NCBI RefSeq assembly: GCF_902859875.1
Contig: NZ_CADIKF010000015.1
Coordinates: forward strand, 1 to 64,000
From: Paraburkholderia solisilvae
GTDB lineage: Bacteria; Pseudomonadota; Gammaproteobacteria; Burkholderiales; Burkholderiaceae
Length of the DNA stretch: 64,000 bases
Reading direction: 5' to 3'
Of the stretch, positions 16,248 through 26,301 are shown piece by piece. The notes beneath the pieces were generated by a model. That model saw only the letters and a program-made list of their open reading frames with translations. It had not been told where the DNA came from and made no database searches. How positions within the stretch are numbered: the stretch's first letter is position 1; every line of letters begins with the position of its first letter. Position numbers and translations under genes: made by a program.

Positions 16248-17906
16248 TCAATCCTGCGCATAAATATTCGAGTCCTTGGTCTCCCGCACAAAAATCAGCC
16301 CGATCACAAACGTAGCCAGCGCGATGATGATCGGATACCACAGCCCGGAGTAGATATTCCCCTTCGCCGCCACAATCGCAAACGCAGTCGCCGGCAGGAA
16401 CCCGCCAAACCACCCATTCCCAATGTGATACGGCAACGACATCGACGTATACCGGATCCGTGTCGGGAACATCTCCACCAGCATCGCCGCAATCGGCCCG
16501 TACACCATCGTCACGTAGATCACGAGGATGGTCAGAATCACCACCGTCATCACCCAGTTGATCTGCGCCGGATCAGCCTTCGGCGGATACCCATCCGCCT
16601 TCAGCGTCGAGCTCAGCTGTCCGTCGAACGCCTTGCCCAGTTCCTTCGCGTCCGCAGCCTTGCCGTCATACGCGTTGATCACCGTGTCGCCCACCTTGAT
16701 CTGCGCGACCGTTCCCGGCGGCGCCGCAACGTTCTCGTAGTTCAGGCCCGACTTCGAAAGCGCGCTCTTCGCGATATCGCACGACGACGTGAACTTCGAC
16801 GTGCCCACCGGGTTGAACTGGAACGAGCACTCGTTCGGGTCCGCGATCACGACAATCGGCGACTTCTGCGTCGCCGCCTCGAGCGCCGGGTTCGCATAGT
16901 GCGTCAACGCCTTGAACAGCGGGAAGTACGTCAGCGCCGCAATCAGGCAGCCCGCCAGAATGATCGGCTTGCGTCCGATACGGTCCGAAAGCGAACCGAA
17001 GAACACAAAGAACGGCGTGCCGATCAGCAGCGCAAGCGCAATCAGAATGTTCGCGCTCGTACCGTCCACCTTCAGCGTCTGCGTCAGGAAAAACAGCGCA
17101 TAGAACTGGCCCGTGTACCACACCACCGCCTGACCTGCGGTCAAGCCGATCAGCGCAAGAATCACGATCTTCAGGTTCTTCCACTGGCCGAACGCTTCCG
17201 TCAGCGGCGCCTTCGACGTCTTGCCTTCCGACTTGATCCGCTGGAACGCCGGCGATTCACTCAGCTGCAGCCGGATCCACACCGACACAGCCAGCAGAAT
17301 CAGCGACGCGACGAACGGAATGCGCCAGCCCCACGCGCCGAACGATTCTTCGCCCATCCACGTGCGCACGCCGAGAATCACGAGCAGCGACAGGAACAGA
17401 CCGAGCGTCGCCGTCGTCTGGATCCACGACGTGTAGAAGCCGCGCCGATTCGCCGGTGCGTGCTCTGCGACGTAAGTCGCTGCGCCGCCGTACTCGCCGC
17501 CGAGCGCCAGACCCTGCAACAGCCGCATCGCGATAAAGATCACCGGCGCAGCGATGCCGATCGACGCATAACCCGGCAGGAAGCCCACCACGCAAGTCGA
17601 CAAGCCCATGATCACGATCGTGATCAGGAACGTGTGCTTGCGCCCGACCATGTCGCCCAGCCGCCCGAACACCAGTGCGCCGAACGGACGCACCGCGAAA
17701 CCCGCGGCAAAGCCCAGCAGCGTGAAGATAAAGCCCGCCGTCGGATTGACGCCCGAAAAGAAGCTCTTGCTGATAAAAGCCGCCAGCGAGCCGGCCAGAT
17801 AAAAGTCGTACCACTCGAATACCGTGCCCAGCGACGATGCGAAGATCACCCGCTTCTCATCGCCTGTCATCGGCGCGTGCGAGACCTGCCCGCTAACGGT
17901 AGCCAT
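16248..17906 (-). CDS. MHS-family MFS transporter with large inserted loop
   Basis: I chose ATG 17906 (GGAGAC ribosome binding site), giving 552 residues of a proton-coupled organic-acid/osmolyte symporter of the metabolite:H+ symporter (MHS) type, related to ProP, ShiA and KgtP. Visible are the N-terminal FEWYDFYLAG motif, the GRLGDMVGRKHTF loop 2-3 signature, RLLQGLALGGEYGG in helix 5, and its repeat SDRIGRKPI in the second half. Between the later helices is an inserted, probably extracytoplasmic segment of about 110 residues with two cysteines (NECSF, SSCDI). The gene lies 200 bp downstream of, and codirectional with, a TctDE-like two-component system. The substrate is unknown. Confidence 0.85.
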   Translation of the reverse strand: MATVSGQVSHAPMTGDEKRVIFASSLGTVFEWYDFYLAGSLAAFISKSFFSGVNPTAGFIFTLLGFAAGFAVRPFGALVFGRLGDMVGRKHTFLITIVIMGLSTCVVGFLPGYASIGIAAPVIFIAMRLLQGLALGGEYGGAATYVAEHAPANRRGFYTSWIQTTATLGLFLSLLVILGVRTWMGEESFGAWGWRIPFVASLILLAVSVWIRLQLSESPAFQRIKSEGKTSKAPLTEAFGQWKNLKIVILALIGLTAGQAVVWYTGQFYALFFLTQTLKVDGTSANILIALALLIGTPFFVFFGSLSDRIGRKPIILAGCLIAALTYFPLFKALTHYANPALEAATQKSPIVVIADPNECSFQFNPVGTSKFTSSCDIAKSALSKSGLNYENVAAPPGTVAQIKVGDTVINAYDGKAADAKELGKAFDGQLSSTLKADGYPPKADPAQINWVMTVVILTILVIYVTMVYGPIAAMLVEMFPTRIRYTSMSLPYHIGNGWFGGFLPATAFAIVAAKGNIYSGLWYPIIIALATFVIGLIFVRETKDSNIYAQD

Positions 17907-18139
17907 TTGTCGTCTCCATCCCAATTTTGATATATGCACGCGGACGCCCGGGTGGGTCGATCCGTGCCCCCGATTATTGGAGTGGAAACTTACGGCCTAC
18001 TGACTCAGATTCGTCTGACTCTGGTCGCGGTTGTTTTGCAGAAAATCGCCGATCGTCTTCTAATTCTTGTCTTTTATCATCGAAAAGCGTGCTAACGCGT
18101 CGTTTCGGCAAATTTGCTTCTGTCGGCGTTCGCTGACAG

Positions 18140-19696
18140 TTAGGGTAAGTCCCGTCCACGTCCCAGTGCCCGCAAACTGACACGCACCAGCGTTCCAGCC
18201 AGCCGCGGCGATGCCTGATACACGTTGTCTTCAATGGTCAGCGTGCCGCCGTGCATCGTCGCGATCTCCTTGACGATCGCGAGGCCCAGGCCGCTGCCGT
18301 CGCCTTCGCGGCCGAGTATCCGGTAGAAGCGCTCCACCACGCGCTCGCGTTCGGCGGCCGGAATGCCGAGCCCCGTGTCTTCCACTTCGAGGTGCACCCA
18401 ATGCGGCATGTCGAATGGCGGTTCTTCGCGCACGCGCACGGTCACGCGCCCGCCGGCCGGCGTGTAGCGGATCGCGTTGTCGATCAGGTTCGACAGCATT
18501 TCGCGCAGCATCACCGGGTTGCCTTCCACATCGACCGGCACATCCGGGCCTTCGTAGCCGAGGTCCATCTGCTTCATCAGCGCCGCCTGCACCCAGTCGC
18601 GCACCGCATGACGCGCGACGTCCGTGACTTCGACAGGACTGAACACCTGCCCGGACATGCGGTTTTCCGCGCGCGCCAACGCGAGCAATTGCGTGACGAG
18701 CCGCGCCGCGTGCTCCGAACTCGTCGCGATCTGCTGCAGCGAGCGCTGCACTTCCGCGGATACGTCCTGCCGCAGCGCCAGTTCCGCCTGCGTGCGCAGC
18801 CCGGCCAGCGGCGTCTTCATCTGATGCGCGGCATCGGCGATAAAGCGCTTTTGCAATTCCATGTTCTGTTCGAGGCGCGTCAGCAGGTCGTTGAACGACG
18901 TGACGAGCGGTTCGATTTCCGGCGGCGCGCGGCGCGCTTCGAGCGGCGACAAATCGTCCGGACGCCGCGCGCGAATATGCGATTGCAATGCATGCAACGG
19001 CGCGAGACCGCGTGATAGCCCGAACCAGACCAGCACGATCGCGAGCGGCAGAATCACGAACTGCGGCAGGATCACGCCCTTGATGATGTCGTTCGCCAGC
19101 TGGCTGCGCTTGTCGAGCGTCTCGGCAACCTGCACGAGCACCGGCTGCGCGCCCGGCGTCTGCGGGAATTCGACGGTCGTGTATGCGACGCGGATGTCGT
19201 TGCCGTGCAGCACATCGTCGCGGAATTCGACAATACCGGGCTGCGGCCGGTCGTCTTCGTGCGGCAGCGGCATATCGCGCTCGCCGCCGACCAGTTCGCC
19301 GCGCGTGCCGAGTACCTGATAGAACACGCTATCGATATTGTCCGCGCGCAGGAAGTCGGTCGTCGTATCGGGCAACCGCAGTTCCGCGACACCGTTTACC
19401 GGCTGGATCTGCCGCGCGAGCACATACGCATCGGTTTCGAGCGCGCGGTCGAACGGCGCATTCGCAATCGACTTCGCGACCAGATACGTGACCGCGATGC
19501 TCATCGGCCACAGCAGCAACAGCGGCGCGAGCATCCAGTCGAGAATCTCGCCGAACAGCGAACGCGGCCGTGTTTCGGCGGCCGCTTCCGTTTCGTCGGG
19601 CGGCGCGAACGGATTCTCGTAACGGGCATCGCGGTCGTCGTCGAGGTTCGCCGCGTGCGCCGAAGCACCCGTGGCGCGATCTGCGCGGGCGGACAT
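18140..19696 (-). CDS. Sensor histidine kinase, TctE-like
   Basis: The 518-residue kinase has an acidic N-terminal tail, TM1 near residues 50-75, a periplasmic sensor domain (about 76-215), TM2 near 216-240, HAMP, then the H-box DAAHQMKTPLAGL, the N-box LSNLIDNAIRYTP, DTGLGIP and the G2 box GSGLGLAIVKEI. This organisation matches TctE/QseC-type kinases (2CSK N-terminal sensor). It lies 15 bp after its response regulator in the same operon, and an MHS transporter follows. That context suggests sensing of an organic acid or similar metabolite; the ligand is not shown by the sequence. Confidence 0.85.
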   Translation of the reverse strand: MSARADRATGASAHAANLDDDRDARYENPFAPPDETEAAAETRPRSLFGEILDWMLAPLLLLWPMSIAVTYLVAKSIANAPFDRALETDAYVLARQIQPVNGVAELRLPDTTTDFLRADNIDSVFYQVLGTRGELVGGERDMPLPHEDDRPQPGIVEFRDDVLHGNDIRVAYTTVEFPQTPGAQPVLVQVAETLDKRSQLANDIIKGVILPQFVILPLAIVLVWFGLSRGLAPLHALQSHIRARRPDDLSPLEARRAPPEIEPLVTSFNDLLTRLEQNMELQKRFIADAAHQMKTPLAGLRTQAELALRQDVSAEVQRSLQQIATSSEHAARLVTQLLALARAENRMSGQVFSPVEVTDVARHAVRDWVQAALMKQMDLGYEGPDVPVDVEGNPVMLREMLSNLIDNAIRYTPAGGRVTVRVREEPPFDMPHWVHLEVEDTGLGIPAAERERVVERFYRILGREGDGSGLGLAIVKEIATMHGGTLTIEDNVYQASPRLAGTLVRVSLRALGRGRDLP

Positions 19697-19711
19697 GGCG
19701 CCTTCTTATGC

Positions 19712-20542
19712 TTATTTGAAGTGGTGGCTCGCCGGCATCGCGGCCGATGCGACAGGCTCGGGCGATGGCGTTGGCGAGGCAGGCGGCGTGGGCATGGGCG
19801 TGTGGGCTTGTGTTTGCGGCGCGGTGGTTTGTGGTGTTGACGCTTCGGCTGGTGCTTGCGCCGGTACCGGAGCCTGTGCGGTTTTCTCGAGGCAGTAGCC
19901 TAGTCCGCGCACCGTGATGATGCGCACGCCGCTCGGCTCGATCTTCTTGCGCAGCCGGTGCACGTACACCTCGATCGCGTTGTTGCTGACTTCCTCGCCC
20001 CATTCGCACAGGTGATCGACCAGTTGCTCCTTCGACACAAGCCGGCCGATCCGCTGCAGCAACACTTCGAGCAGCCCGAGCTCGCGCGCGGACAGATCGA
20101 GCACCTGCTCGTTCACGTACGCAATGCGCCCGACCTGATCGAACGACAGCGACCCATGCCGCACGACCGTCGGCCCGCCGCCCGCGCCACGGCGGGTCAG
20201 CGCGCGCACGCGGGCTTCGAGTTCGTTGAGCGCGAACGGCTTGGCCATATAGTCGTCGGCGCCGAGATCGAGGCCCTTCACGCGCTCGTCGACACTATCC
20301 GCGGCCGTCAGAATCAGCACCGGCACGTTCGAGTTGCGCGCGCGCAGGCGGCGCAGCACCTCGAGCCCGGACATGCGCGGCAGGCCGAGATCGAGAATCA
20401 GCAGGTCGAACGTCTGCATCGACAGCGCGGTGTCCGCTTCAACGCCGTTCTTCACGTGGTCTACGGCATAGGCCGATTGGCGGAGTGATCGAATCAGACC
20501 GTCCGCGAGTATGCTGTCGTCTTCGGCAATGAGAATTCGCAT
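19712..20542 (-). CDS. OmpR-family response regulator, TctD-like, with long Pro/Ala tail
   Basis: The receiver domain (residues 1-115) has phospho-acceptor Asp51 in LLILDLGLPRMSG, the acidic pair EDD near the start, and a Lys in YMAKPFALNELEARV. The winged-helix DNA-binding domain spans about 125-220 (SNNAIEVYVHRLRKKI, VRGLGYCLE). Residues ~222-276 are an unusual low-complexity Pro/Ala/Thr tail absent from ordinary TctD proteins. It is the first gene of the leftward operon with the kinase. The tail may be a tether or simply expansion of GC-rich repeats. Confidence 0.87.
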   Translation of the reverse strand: MRILIAEDDSILADGLIRSLRQSAYAVDHVKNGVEADTALSMQTFDLLILDLGLPRMSGLEVLRRLRARNSNVPVLILTAADSVDERVKGLDLGADDYMAKPFALNELEARVRALTRRGAGGGPTVVRHGSLSFDQVGRIAYVNEQVLDLSARELGLLEVLLQRIGRLVSKEQLVDHLCEWGEEVSNNAIEVYVHRLRKKIEPSGVRIITVRGLGYCLEKTAQAPVPAQAPAEASTPQTTAPQTQAHTPMPTPPASPTPSPEPVASAAMPASHHFK

Positions 20543-20678
20543 GATGCGCTGGCAGGCATGCCGGCACCGGTGTGTCCGGCGCGCAGCGTCTCCGAAACTT
20601 TATTGTGGTGGGGTTGGTGTCCGATTAGCCATGCGTGTTTACACATGTGTGCATGCGCGTCATTCGGCTTAATTGTGC

Positions 20679-20707
20679 TTGCCAAAACTACTGTTTTTTT
20701 ATACAGT
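20679..20707 (+). promoter_or_regulatory. recA promoter with LexA (SOS) box
   Basis: A -35 element TTGCCA (20679-20684) and a -10 element TACAGT (20702-20707) are separated by 17 bases. A LexA box, CTGTTTTTTTATACAG (20691-20706; CTG-N10-CAG), covers the spacer and the -10, so LexA would block polymerase directly. The consensus extends outward to TACTG...CAGTG. Confidence 0.85.
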
Positions 20708-20832
20708 GTCTGCGATTGGCGTGCCGCCCGTTTTGAGTTGGCTTCAGTTTGACGTGAGTTTAACTTTAAGCCCGCTCGGAAAGGGCCGTGCACGGCCGCA
20801 CAGGCGCCGTTCATCATAGCAAAGGACGATTC

Positions 20833-21918
20833 ATGGAAGAAAGCAAGAAAGGCCCGGCTGGACTGACGGCTGAAAAGAGCAAGGCGCTGGCCGCCGCGCT
20901 CACGCAGATCGAAAAACAGTTCGGCAAAGGGTCCGTCATGCGGCTCGGCGCAGGTGAGGCAGTCGAAGACATTCAGGTGGTCTCCACCGGGTCGCTCGGC
21001 CTCGACATCGCACTGGGCGTTGGCGGTTTGCCGCGCGGCCGCGTGGTTGAAATCTACGGGCCGGAATCGTCGGGTAAAACCACGCTGACGCTGCAAGTCG
21101 TCGCGGAAATGCAGAAGCTCGGCGGCACCGCGGCGTTTATCGATGCGGAACACGCGCTGGACATTCAATACGCGGCCAAGCTCGGCGTGAATGTGTCGGA
21201 CCTGCTGGTTTCGCAGCCGGACACCGGCGAACAGGCGCTCGAAATCGCGGACGCGCTGGTGCGCTCCGGCTCGATCGACATGATCGTGATCGACTCGGTC
21301 GCGGCACTCGTGCCGAAGGCTGAAATCGAAGGCGAAATGGGCGACTCGCTGCCGGGTCTGCAGGCGCGACTGATGTCGCAGGCGCTGCGCAAGCTCACCG
21401 GCACGATCAAGCGCACGAACTGCCTCGTTATCTTCATCAACCAGATCCGCATGAAGATCGGCGTGATGTTCGGCAATCCGGAAACCACCACCGGCGGTAA
21501 CGCGCTGAAGTTCTACGCGTCGGTGCGTCTGGATATCCGCCGTATCGGTTCGATCAAGAAGAACGACGAAGTGATCGGCAACGAAACGCGCGTGAAGGTG
21601 GTGAAGAACAAGGTGGCGCCACCGTTCCGCGAAGCGATTTTCGACATCCTGTACGGCGAGGGCATTTCGCGTCAGGGTGAAATCATCGATCTCGGCGTGC
21701 AGGCGAAAATCGTCGATAAGGCGGGCGCCTGGTATAGCTACAACGGCGAGCGGATCGGCCAGGGCAAGGACAACGCACGCGAATTCCTGCGCGAGAACGC
21801 GGACATTGCGCGTGAAATCGAAAACCGTATTCGCGAGTCGCTGGGTGTGAACGCGATGCCGGCCGGAGCGGTGGTCGGCGCGGACGCGGAAGGCGCGGAA
21901 GTCGCAGACGAAGAGTAA
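20833..21918 (+). CDS. recA: Recombinase A
   Basis: This is the 361-residue DNA-dependent ATPase for strand exchange and LexA self-cleavage. It shows Walker [10 protein letters not shown], Walker [12 protein letters not shown], the L2 region [17 protein letters not shown] and an acidic C-terminus. ATG 20833 begins MEESKKGP; upstream in-frame codons belong to the leader. Expression should be SOS-controlled by the LexA box in the promoter. recX follows immediately, as usual. The length is normal. Confidence 0.98.
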   Translation: MEESKKGPAGLTAEKSKALAAALTQIEKQFGKGSVMRLGAGEAVEDIQVVSTGSLGLDIALGVGGLPRGRVVEIYGPESSGKTTLTLQVVAEMQKLGGTAAFIDAEHALDIQYAAKLGVNVSDLLVSQPDTGEQALEIADALVRSGSIDMIVIDSVAALVPKAEIEGEMGDSLPGLQARLMSQALRKLTGTIKRTNCLVIFINQIRMKIGVMFGNPETTTGGNALKFYASVRLDIRRIGSIKKNDEVIGNETRVKVVKNKVAPPFREAIFDILYGEGISRQGEIIDLGVQAKIVDKAGAWYSYNGERIGQGKDNAREFLRENADIAREIENRIRESLGVNAMPAGAVVGADAEGAEVADEE

Positions 21919-21928
21919 GCACAGCGTG

Positions 21929-22957
21929 ATGCGCAAGGGCCGACCGATGTCTGCGTCGGGTTCGGGACGCGGCGGCTTTGAACGTGCCGGTTCCGGACAT
22001 GCCGGTGACGGACATGCCGGTGTTGAACGTGCTGGCGGCGAACGTGAAGCACGCGGCCCGCGCGATGACGGCGACAGCGGTTCCGGACGTGAAGCGAGCG
22101 GCCCGCGCGAGGAAAGCGAGGGCGGTTCTGAACGTGAGGTGAGCGGCCCGCGCGATAAGAGCGACGGCGGTTCTGATGGCGGAGCCGCCGCTGCATCTAC
22201 CGGTGCATCCGCCGGTGCCTTTTCAACCGCTGCGGATCCATCGATCCCCGTCGATTCCTTCGACCCCTTCGAATCTTTTGACGCACATGACCGCGCGGCG
22301 GGCCGCGAGCCTTCCGCACGGTCGGGTTCCTCTGGTTCCGGTTCCCGTCCTCCTTCTGGTCCCCGCTTCGGCAGTCGATCCGGCGCTCGCCGCGTAGACG
22401 ATGCCGCCGACGCAAGCCCCGCAGACGGCGAATCCACCTACACCCGCTCGCGCCGCCGACCCGGCGAAACCGATCCAACCTCCACCGGTTCGTCACGCCA
22501 ACGCCCAACCCGTTCGCTGAAGGGCCGCGCACTGGCCTATCTATCGCGTCGCGAACACAGCCGTGCGGAACTGTCGCGCAAACTGCAGCCGTTCGTCGAA
22601 GAAAGCGATTCCCTCGATACGCTACTCGACACCCTCGAGCAGGAAGGCTGGCTGTCCGACTCGCGTTTCACCGAAAGTGTCGTGCACCGACGCGCATCGC
22701 GGCTCGGCGCGAACCGTATCGTCGGTGAACTGAAGCGGCAGGGGGTCGGTTCGGCGCTGATCGAAGAAACCGCCGCGCAATTGCGCGAAACCGAACTGGC
22801 GCGCGCGCAAGCGGTCTGGCGCAAAAAATACGGCCAGCTTCCGGACACACCTGCCGAACGCGCGAAACAGGCGCGCTTTCTCGTCTCGCGCGGCTTCTCG
22901 CAAGCCGTTGTCTCCAGAATCCTGAAAGGCATCGACGAAGACTGGAGCGCGGACTAG
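21929..22957 (+). CDS. recX: Regulatory protein RecX with long repetitive N-terminus
   Basis: The conserved RecX part is only the last ~150 residues (RSLKGRALAYLSRREHSRAEL onwards, in helical repeats ending FSQAVVSRILKGIDEDW); RecX binds RecA filaments and limits their activity. The first ~190 residues are low-complexity and include three tandem 15-residue units (about residues 39-83, pattern RExxGPR-D/E) rich in Gly, Ser, Glu and Arg. The ATG at 21929 is 10 bp after recA; GTG 21926 and ATG 21947 are alternatives. The real start may be further inside, but the frame is open and GC3-rich throughout. It is co-transcribed with recA. Confidence 0.85.
   Translation: MRKGRPMSASGSGRGGFERAGSGHAGDGHAGVERAGGEREARGPRDDGDSGSGREASGPREESEGGSEREVSGPRDKSDGGSDGGAAAASTGASAGAFSTAADPSIPVDSFDPFESFDAHDRAAGREPSARSGSSGSGSRPPSGPRFGSRSGARRVDDAADASPADGESTYTRSRRRPGETDPTSTGSSRQRPTRSLKGRALAYLSRREHSRAELSRKLQPFVEESDSLDTLLDTLEQEGWLSDSRFTESVVHRRASRLGANRIVGELKRQGVGSALIEETAAQLRETELARAQAVWRKKYGQLPDTPAERAKQARFLVSRGFSQAVVSRILKGIDEDWSAD
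22043..22177 (+). repeat. 45-bp tandem repeat (3 units) inside recX
   Basis: Three consecutive 45-base units encode REARGPRDDGDSGSG, REASGPREESEGGSE and REVSGPRDKSDGGSD. The period is exact, and substitutions are mostly conservative at the protein level. Copy number could vary between strains. Confidence 0.75.
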
Positions 22958-23119
22958 GCCGAGCCGGGCGCCGCCCGGCATAGCGCCCCGCTGCCGCTCA
23001 GCGCCCAGCCCCGAAAGCCTACCGGCAAGCCTGTTCCATTCGCACGGACGATGCCGAGGCGCCCATACCCGATATGCTAAAATCCGGGGGTTTCCAAATC
23101 CGGCCTCCTTTCCCCTCGC

Positions 23120-23872
23120 ATGCCGCTTTCCCCGCCAGTGCCCCGTCAATTGCGCCATCGCCGCGCAATCCGAGCGGATGCCTTTGAGCGTGCGGATGGG
23201 TTGTGGGATATCGAGGCGTGCCTCACCGACGTCAAGCCGCGCGACACTGTGCTGGCGTCGGGCGTCCGGCCTAATGGCCTGCCGATCCATGAACTCTGGC
23301 TTCGCATCACCATCGATCGCAAGCTCACTGTCGTCGACGCCGAAGCGTCGTCGGCCTGGGTTCCATATCCCGGCCTTTGCGAAGCATCCAACCCCGCCTA
23401 TCGGGCCCTCATCGGGCTCAACCTCCTCGATAACTTCCGCCGTCACGCCGCGCGTCTGCTCGGCGGCACGGTCGGCTGCACGCATCTCACCGAGCTTTGC
23501 GCGGTGCTGCCGAGCGCAGCGATCCAGGCATTCGCTGGCGACGTGTGGAACACGGCCAACGGCAATCCGGGCGAGGCAGGTCAAAGCGGCCAAGGGGACG
23601 CAAGCAGCGAACGCGCGGACGCACGCACACACACGCATTCAGACGAAAATTCAAACGATAAACCGCCATTCCAGCTGGGTCGCTGCCACGCGCTGCGATT
23701 CGACGGCGAGGCGGTACGGCAGTTCTATCCGCGCTGGTACGGCCGCGCACCGCGTCCGTCGCGGCCCGTCGCGGCGCCGCGTGCCGGTGCATCTGCTGCA
23801 CAAGCACTTGCGGAGGAGACAGCCGGAAACGATGTTCTATCCAACTCTCAGACTGAAGGGAATCACGCATGA
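23120..23872 (+). CDS. DUF2889 domain-containing protein
   Basis: A 250-residue protein whose first ~150 residues ([47 protein letters not shown]) match the DUF2889 family; conserved Cys and His are in [13 protein letters not shown] low-complexity His/Thr/Asp insert (about 150-180) interrupts it. The stop overlaps the sucC start by ATGA, so translation is coupled to succinyl-CoA synthetase. A TATGCTAAAAT sequence at 23073-23083 could be the -10 of an operon promoter. Function unknown; cytoplasmic. Confidence 0.8.
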   Translation: MPLSPPVPRQLRHRRAIRADAFERADGLWDIEACLTDVKPRDTVLASGVRPNGLPIHELWLRITIDRKLTVVDAEASSAWVPYPGLCEASNPAYRALIGLNLLDNFRRHAARLLGGTVGCTHLTELCAVLPSAAIQAFAGDVWNTANGNPGEAGQSGQGDASSERADARTHTHSDENSNDKPPFQLGRCHALRFDGEAVRQFYPRWYGRAPRPSRPVAAPRAGASAAQALAEETAGNDVLSNSQTEGNHA

Positions 23873-25041
23873 AGATTCACGAGTACCAGGGTAAGGAAAT
23901 CCTGCGGAAATTCGGAGTCGCGGTACCGCGCGGCAAGCCGGTGTTCTCGGTGGAAGATGCGGTCAAGGCCGCACAGGAGCTGGGCGGCCCGGTGTGGGTC
24001 GTGAAGGCTCAGATCCACGCGGGTGGCCGAGGCAAGGGCGGCGGCGTGAAGGTCGCGAAGTCGCTCGACCAGGTCCGCGAGTACGCAAACCAGATTCTCG
24101 GCATGCAGCTCGTCACGCACCAGACCGGCCCGGAAGGCCAGAAGGTGAACCGCCTGCTGATCGAAGAAGGCGCTGACATCAAGAAGGAACTGTATGTCGG
24201 CCTCGTGATCGATCGCGTGTCGCAGAAGGTCGTCGTGATGGCGTCGAGCGAAGGCGGTATGGACATCGAAGAAGTCGCCGAGAAGCACCCGGAAGCGATC
24301 CACAAGGTTGCGGTAGATCCGTCGAAGGGCCTGCAAGACTCGGAAGCCGACAGCCTCGCGAAGAAGATCGGCGTGCCCGACGCATCGGTGCCGCAAGCAC
24401 GCGCGATCCTGCAAGGCCTGTACAAGGGCTTCTGGGAAACGGACGCATCGCTCGCCGAAATCAACCCGCTCATCCTGACCGGCGACGGCAAGGTGATCGC
24501 GCTGGACGCGAAGTTCAACTTCGATTCGAACGCACTGTTCCGTCATCCGGAAATCGTCGCGTATCGCGATCTGGACGAAGAAGATCCGGCTGAAGTCGAA
24601 GCGTCGAAGTTCGACCTCGCGTATATCTCGCTCGACGGCAACATCGGCTGCCTCGTGAACGGCGCGGGCCTCGCGATGGCGACCATGGACACCATCAAGC
24701 TGTTCGGCGGCGAGCCGGCGAACTTCCTCGACGTCGGCGGTGGCGCGACGACCGAGAAGGTCACCGAAGCGTTCAAGATCATGCTGAAGAACCCGAACCT
24801 GACGGCGATTCTCGTCAACATCTTCGGCGGCATCATGCGCTGCGACGTGATCGCGGAAGGCGTGATCGCGGCGTCGAAGGCGGTGTCGCTGAAGGTGCCG
24901 CTCGTCGTGCGCATGAAGGGCACGAACGAAGACCTCGGCAAGAAGATGCTTGCCGAATCGGGCCTGCCGATCATCGCGGCGGACAGCATGGAAGAGGCTG
25001 CGCAGAAGGTTGTCGCGGCGGCGTCGGGCAAGAAGGCTTAA
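23869..25041 (+). CDS. sucC: Succinyl-CoA synthetase (ADP-forming) beta subunit
   Basis: This 390-residue ATP-grasp subunit of the TCA-cycle enzyme interconverts succinyl-CoA and succinate with substrate-level phosphorylation. It shows the N-terminal [17 protein letters not shown], the nucleotide-binding [14 protein letters not shown] and the succinate/CoA-side motif [10 protein letters not shown]. The length is normal. The start overlaps the DUF2889 stop by four bases, and sucD follows after 116 bp. Confidence 0.97.
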   Translation: MKIHEYQGKEILRKFGVAVPRGKPVFSVEDAVKAAQELGGPVWVVKAQIHAGGRGKGGGVKVAKSLDQVREYANQILGMQLVTHQTGPEGQKVNRLLIEEGADIKKELYVGLVIDRVSQKVVVMASSEGGMDIEEVAEKHPEAIHKVAVDPSKGLQDSEADSLAKKIGVPDASVPQARAILQGLYKGFWETDASLAEINPLILTGDGKVIALDAKFNFDSNALFRHPEIVAYRDLDEEDPAEVEASKFDLAYISLDGNIGCLVNGAGLAMATMDTIKLFGGEPANFLDVGGGATTEKVTEAFKIMLKNPNLTAILVNIFGGIMRCDVIAEGVIAASKAVSLKVPLVVRMKGTNEDLGKKMLAESGLPIIAADSMEEAAQKVVAAASGKKA

Positions 25042-25157
25042 GGCCCCGCGCTCATCACCGGATACGAATGGCGGCGCGAACGCGCGGCGCTTGAGGCATG
25101 CGGGGCATCTCGCACGCAGCGCGCGCAACGCGAAGCCAAACGAACAGAGGTCAATAC

Positions 25158-26039
25158 ATGTCGATTCTGATCAACAAAGACACGAAGGTCATCACGCAGG
25201 GCATTACCGGCAAGACCGGTCAGTTCCATACGCGCGCATGCCGTGAATACGCAAACGGCCGCGAAGCCTACGTCGCGGGCGTGAACCCGAAGAAGGCCGG
25301 CGAAGACTTCGAAGGCATTCCGATCTACGCGAGTGTGAAGGAAGCGAAGGCCGAAACCGGCGCGACCGTGTCGGTTATTTACGTGCCGCCGGCAGGCGCC
25401 GCGGCTGCGATCTGGGAAGCGGTCGAAGCCGACCTCGATCTCGCGATCTGCATCACCGAAGGCATTCCGGTGCGCGACATGATCGAAATCAAGGACCGCA
25501 TGCGTCGCGAAAACCGCAAGACGCTGCTGCTCGGACCGAACTGCCCGGGCACGATCACGCCGGACGAACTGAAGATCGGCATCATGCCGGGCCACATTCA
25601 CCGCAAGGGCCGCATCGGCGTCGTGTCGCGTTCGGGCACGCTGACGTACGAAGCAGTCGGTCAGCTGACGGCGCTGGGCCTCGGCCAGTCGTCGGCAGTC
25701 GGTATCGGCGGCGACCCGATCAACGGTCTGAAGCACATCGACGTGATGAAGATGTTCAACGACGATCCGGAGACGGATGCGGTCATCATGATCGGTGAGA
25801 TCGGCGGTCCGGACGAAGCGAACGCCGCGCACTGGATCAAGGACAACATGAAGAAGCCGGTGGTCGGCTTTATCGCGGGCGTGACGGCGCCTCCGGGCAA
25901 GCGCATGGGCCACGCCGGCGCGCTGATCTCGGGCGGTGCGGACACGGCGGACGCGAAGCTGGAAATCATGGATGCTTGCGGCATCAAGGTGACGAAGAAC
26001 CCGTCGGAAATGGCCCGCCTGCTGAAGTCGGTGCTGTAA
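25158..26039 (+). CDS. sucD: Succinyl-CoA synthetase alpha subunit
   Basis: This 293-residue CoA-binding subunit carries the catalytic phospho-histidine in GKRMGHAGALISGG and the CoA-binding Rossmann part near the N-terminus (QGITGKTGQFHTR). ATG 25158 follows an AGAGG ribosome binding site; the longer in-frame extension is not needed. It is the last gene of the sucCD operon and is followed by a strong terminator. Confidence 0.97.
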   Translation: MSILINKDTKVITQGITGKTGQFHTRACREYANGREAYVAGVNPKKAGEDFEGIPIYASVKEAKAETGATVSVIYVPPAGAAAAIWEAVEADLDLAICITEGIPVRDMIEIKDRMRRENRKTLLLGPNCPGTITPDELKIGIMPGHIHRKGRIGVVSRSGTLTYEAVGQLTALGLGQSSAVGIGGDPINGLKHIDVMKMFNDDPETDAVIMIGEIGGPDEANAAHWIKDNMKKPVVGFIAGVTAPPGKRMGHAGALISGGADTADAKLEIMDACGIKVTKNPSEMARLLKSVL

Positions 26040-26148
26040 AGGCCGGTTTGCCGCACTAGCTCGTTTCCCTCGTTTCATCACGGCGTTTGCCCCCAGGTTT
26101 GTCGCCAGGGGTTTTGCGCCGACGTTGTTCCTCTACGTTGTTCCAATG

Positions 26149-26187
26149 CGCCGACGTGCTTCTTAGGTACGTCGGCGCATTTTTTTG
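26149..26187 (+). terminator. sucCD terminator
   Basis: GCGCCGACGT pairs with ACGTCGGCGC across a short loop, followed by A and seven T residues (26180-26186). It lies about 110 bp after the sucD stop. Confidence 0.9.
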
Positions 26188-26234
26188 TTACTCTTACGAA
26201 ATTCTTTCGTAAGACGTCGCGCCTGACAGACGAA

Positions 26235-26264
26235 GCGAGAGAGCCCGGCTCTCCCGCTTTTTTT
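26235..26264 (+). terminator. Second hairpin before terC
   Basis: GCGAGAGAGC and GCTCTCCCGC form a stem with one mismatch and a CCG loop, followed by seven T residues. It is a second intrinsic terminator in series with the sucCD one, ensuring separation from terC, which starts 38 bp later. Confidence 0.7.
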
Positions 26265-26301
26265 GTTGCCTGTTCTTTCCACACGCTTTTATCCTGCTTT
26301 C

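Noticed and set aside
16146..17930. A 590-codon + strand frame across the MFS transporter
   Set aside because: It is Arg/Gln/His-rich antisense of a clear transporter gene with no start signal.
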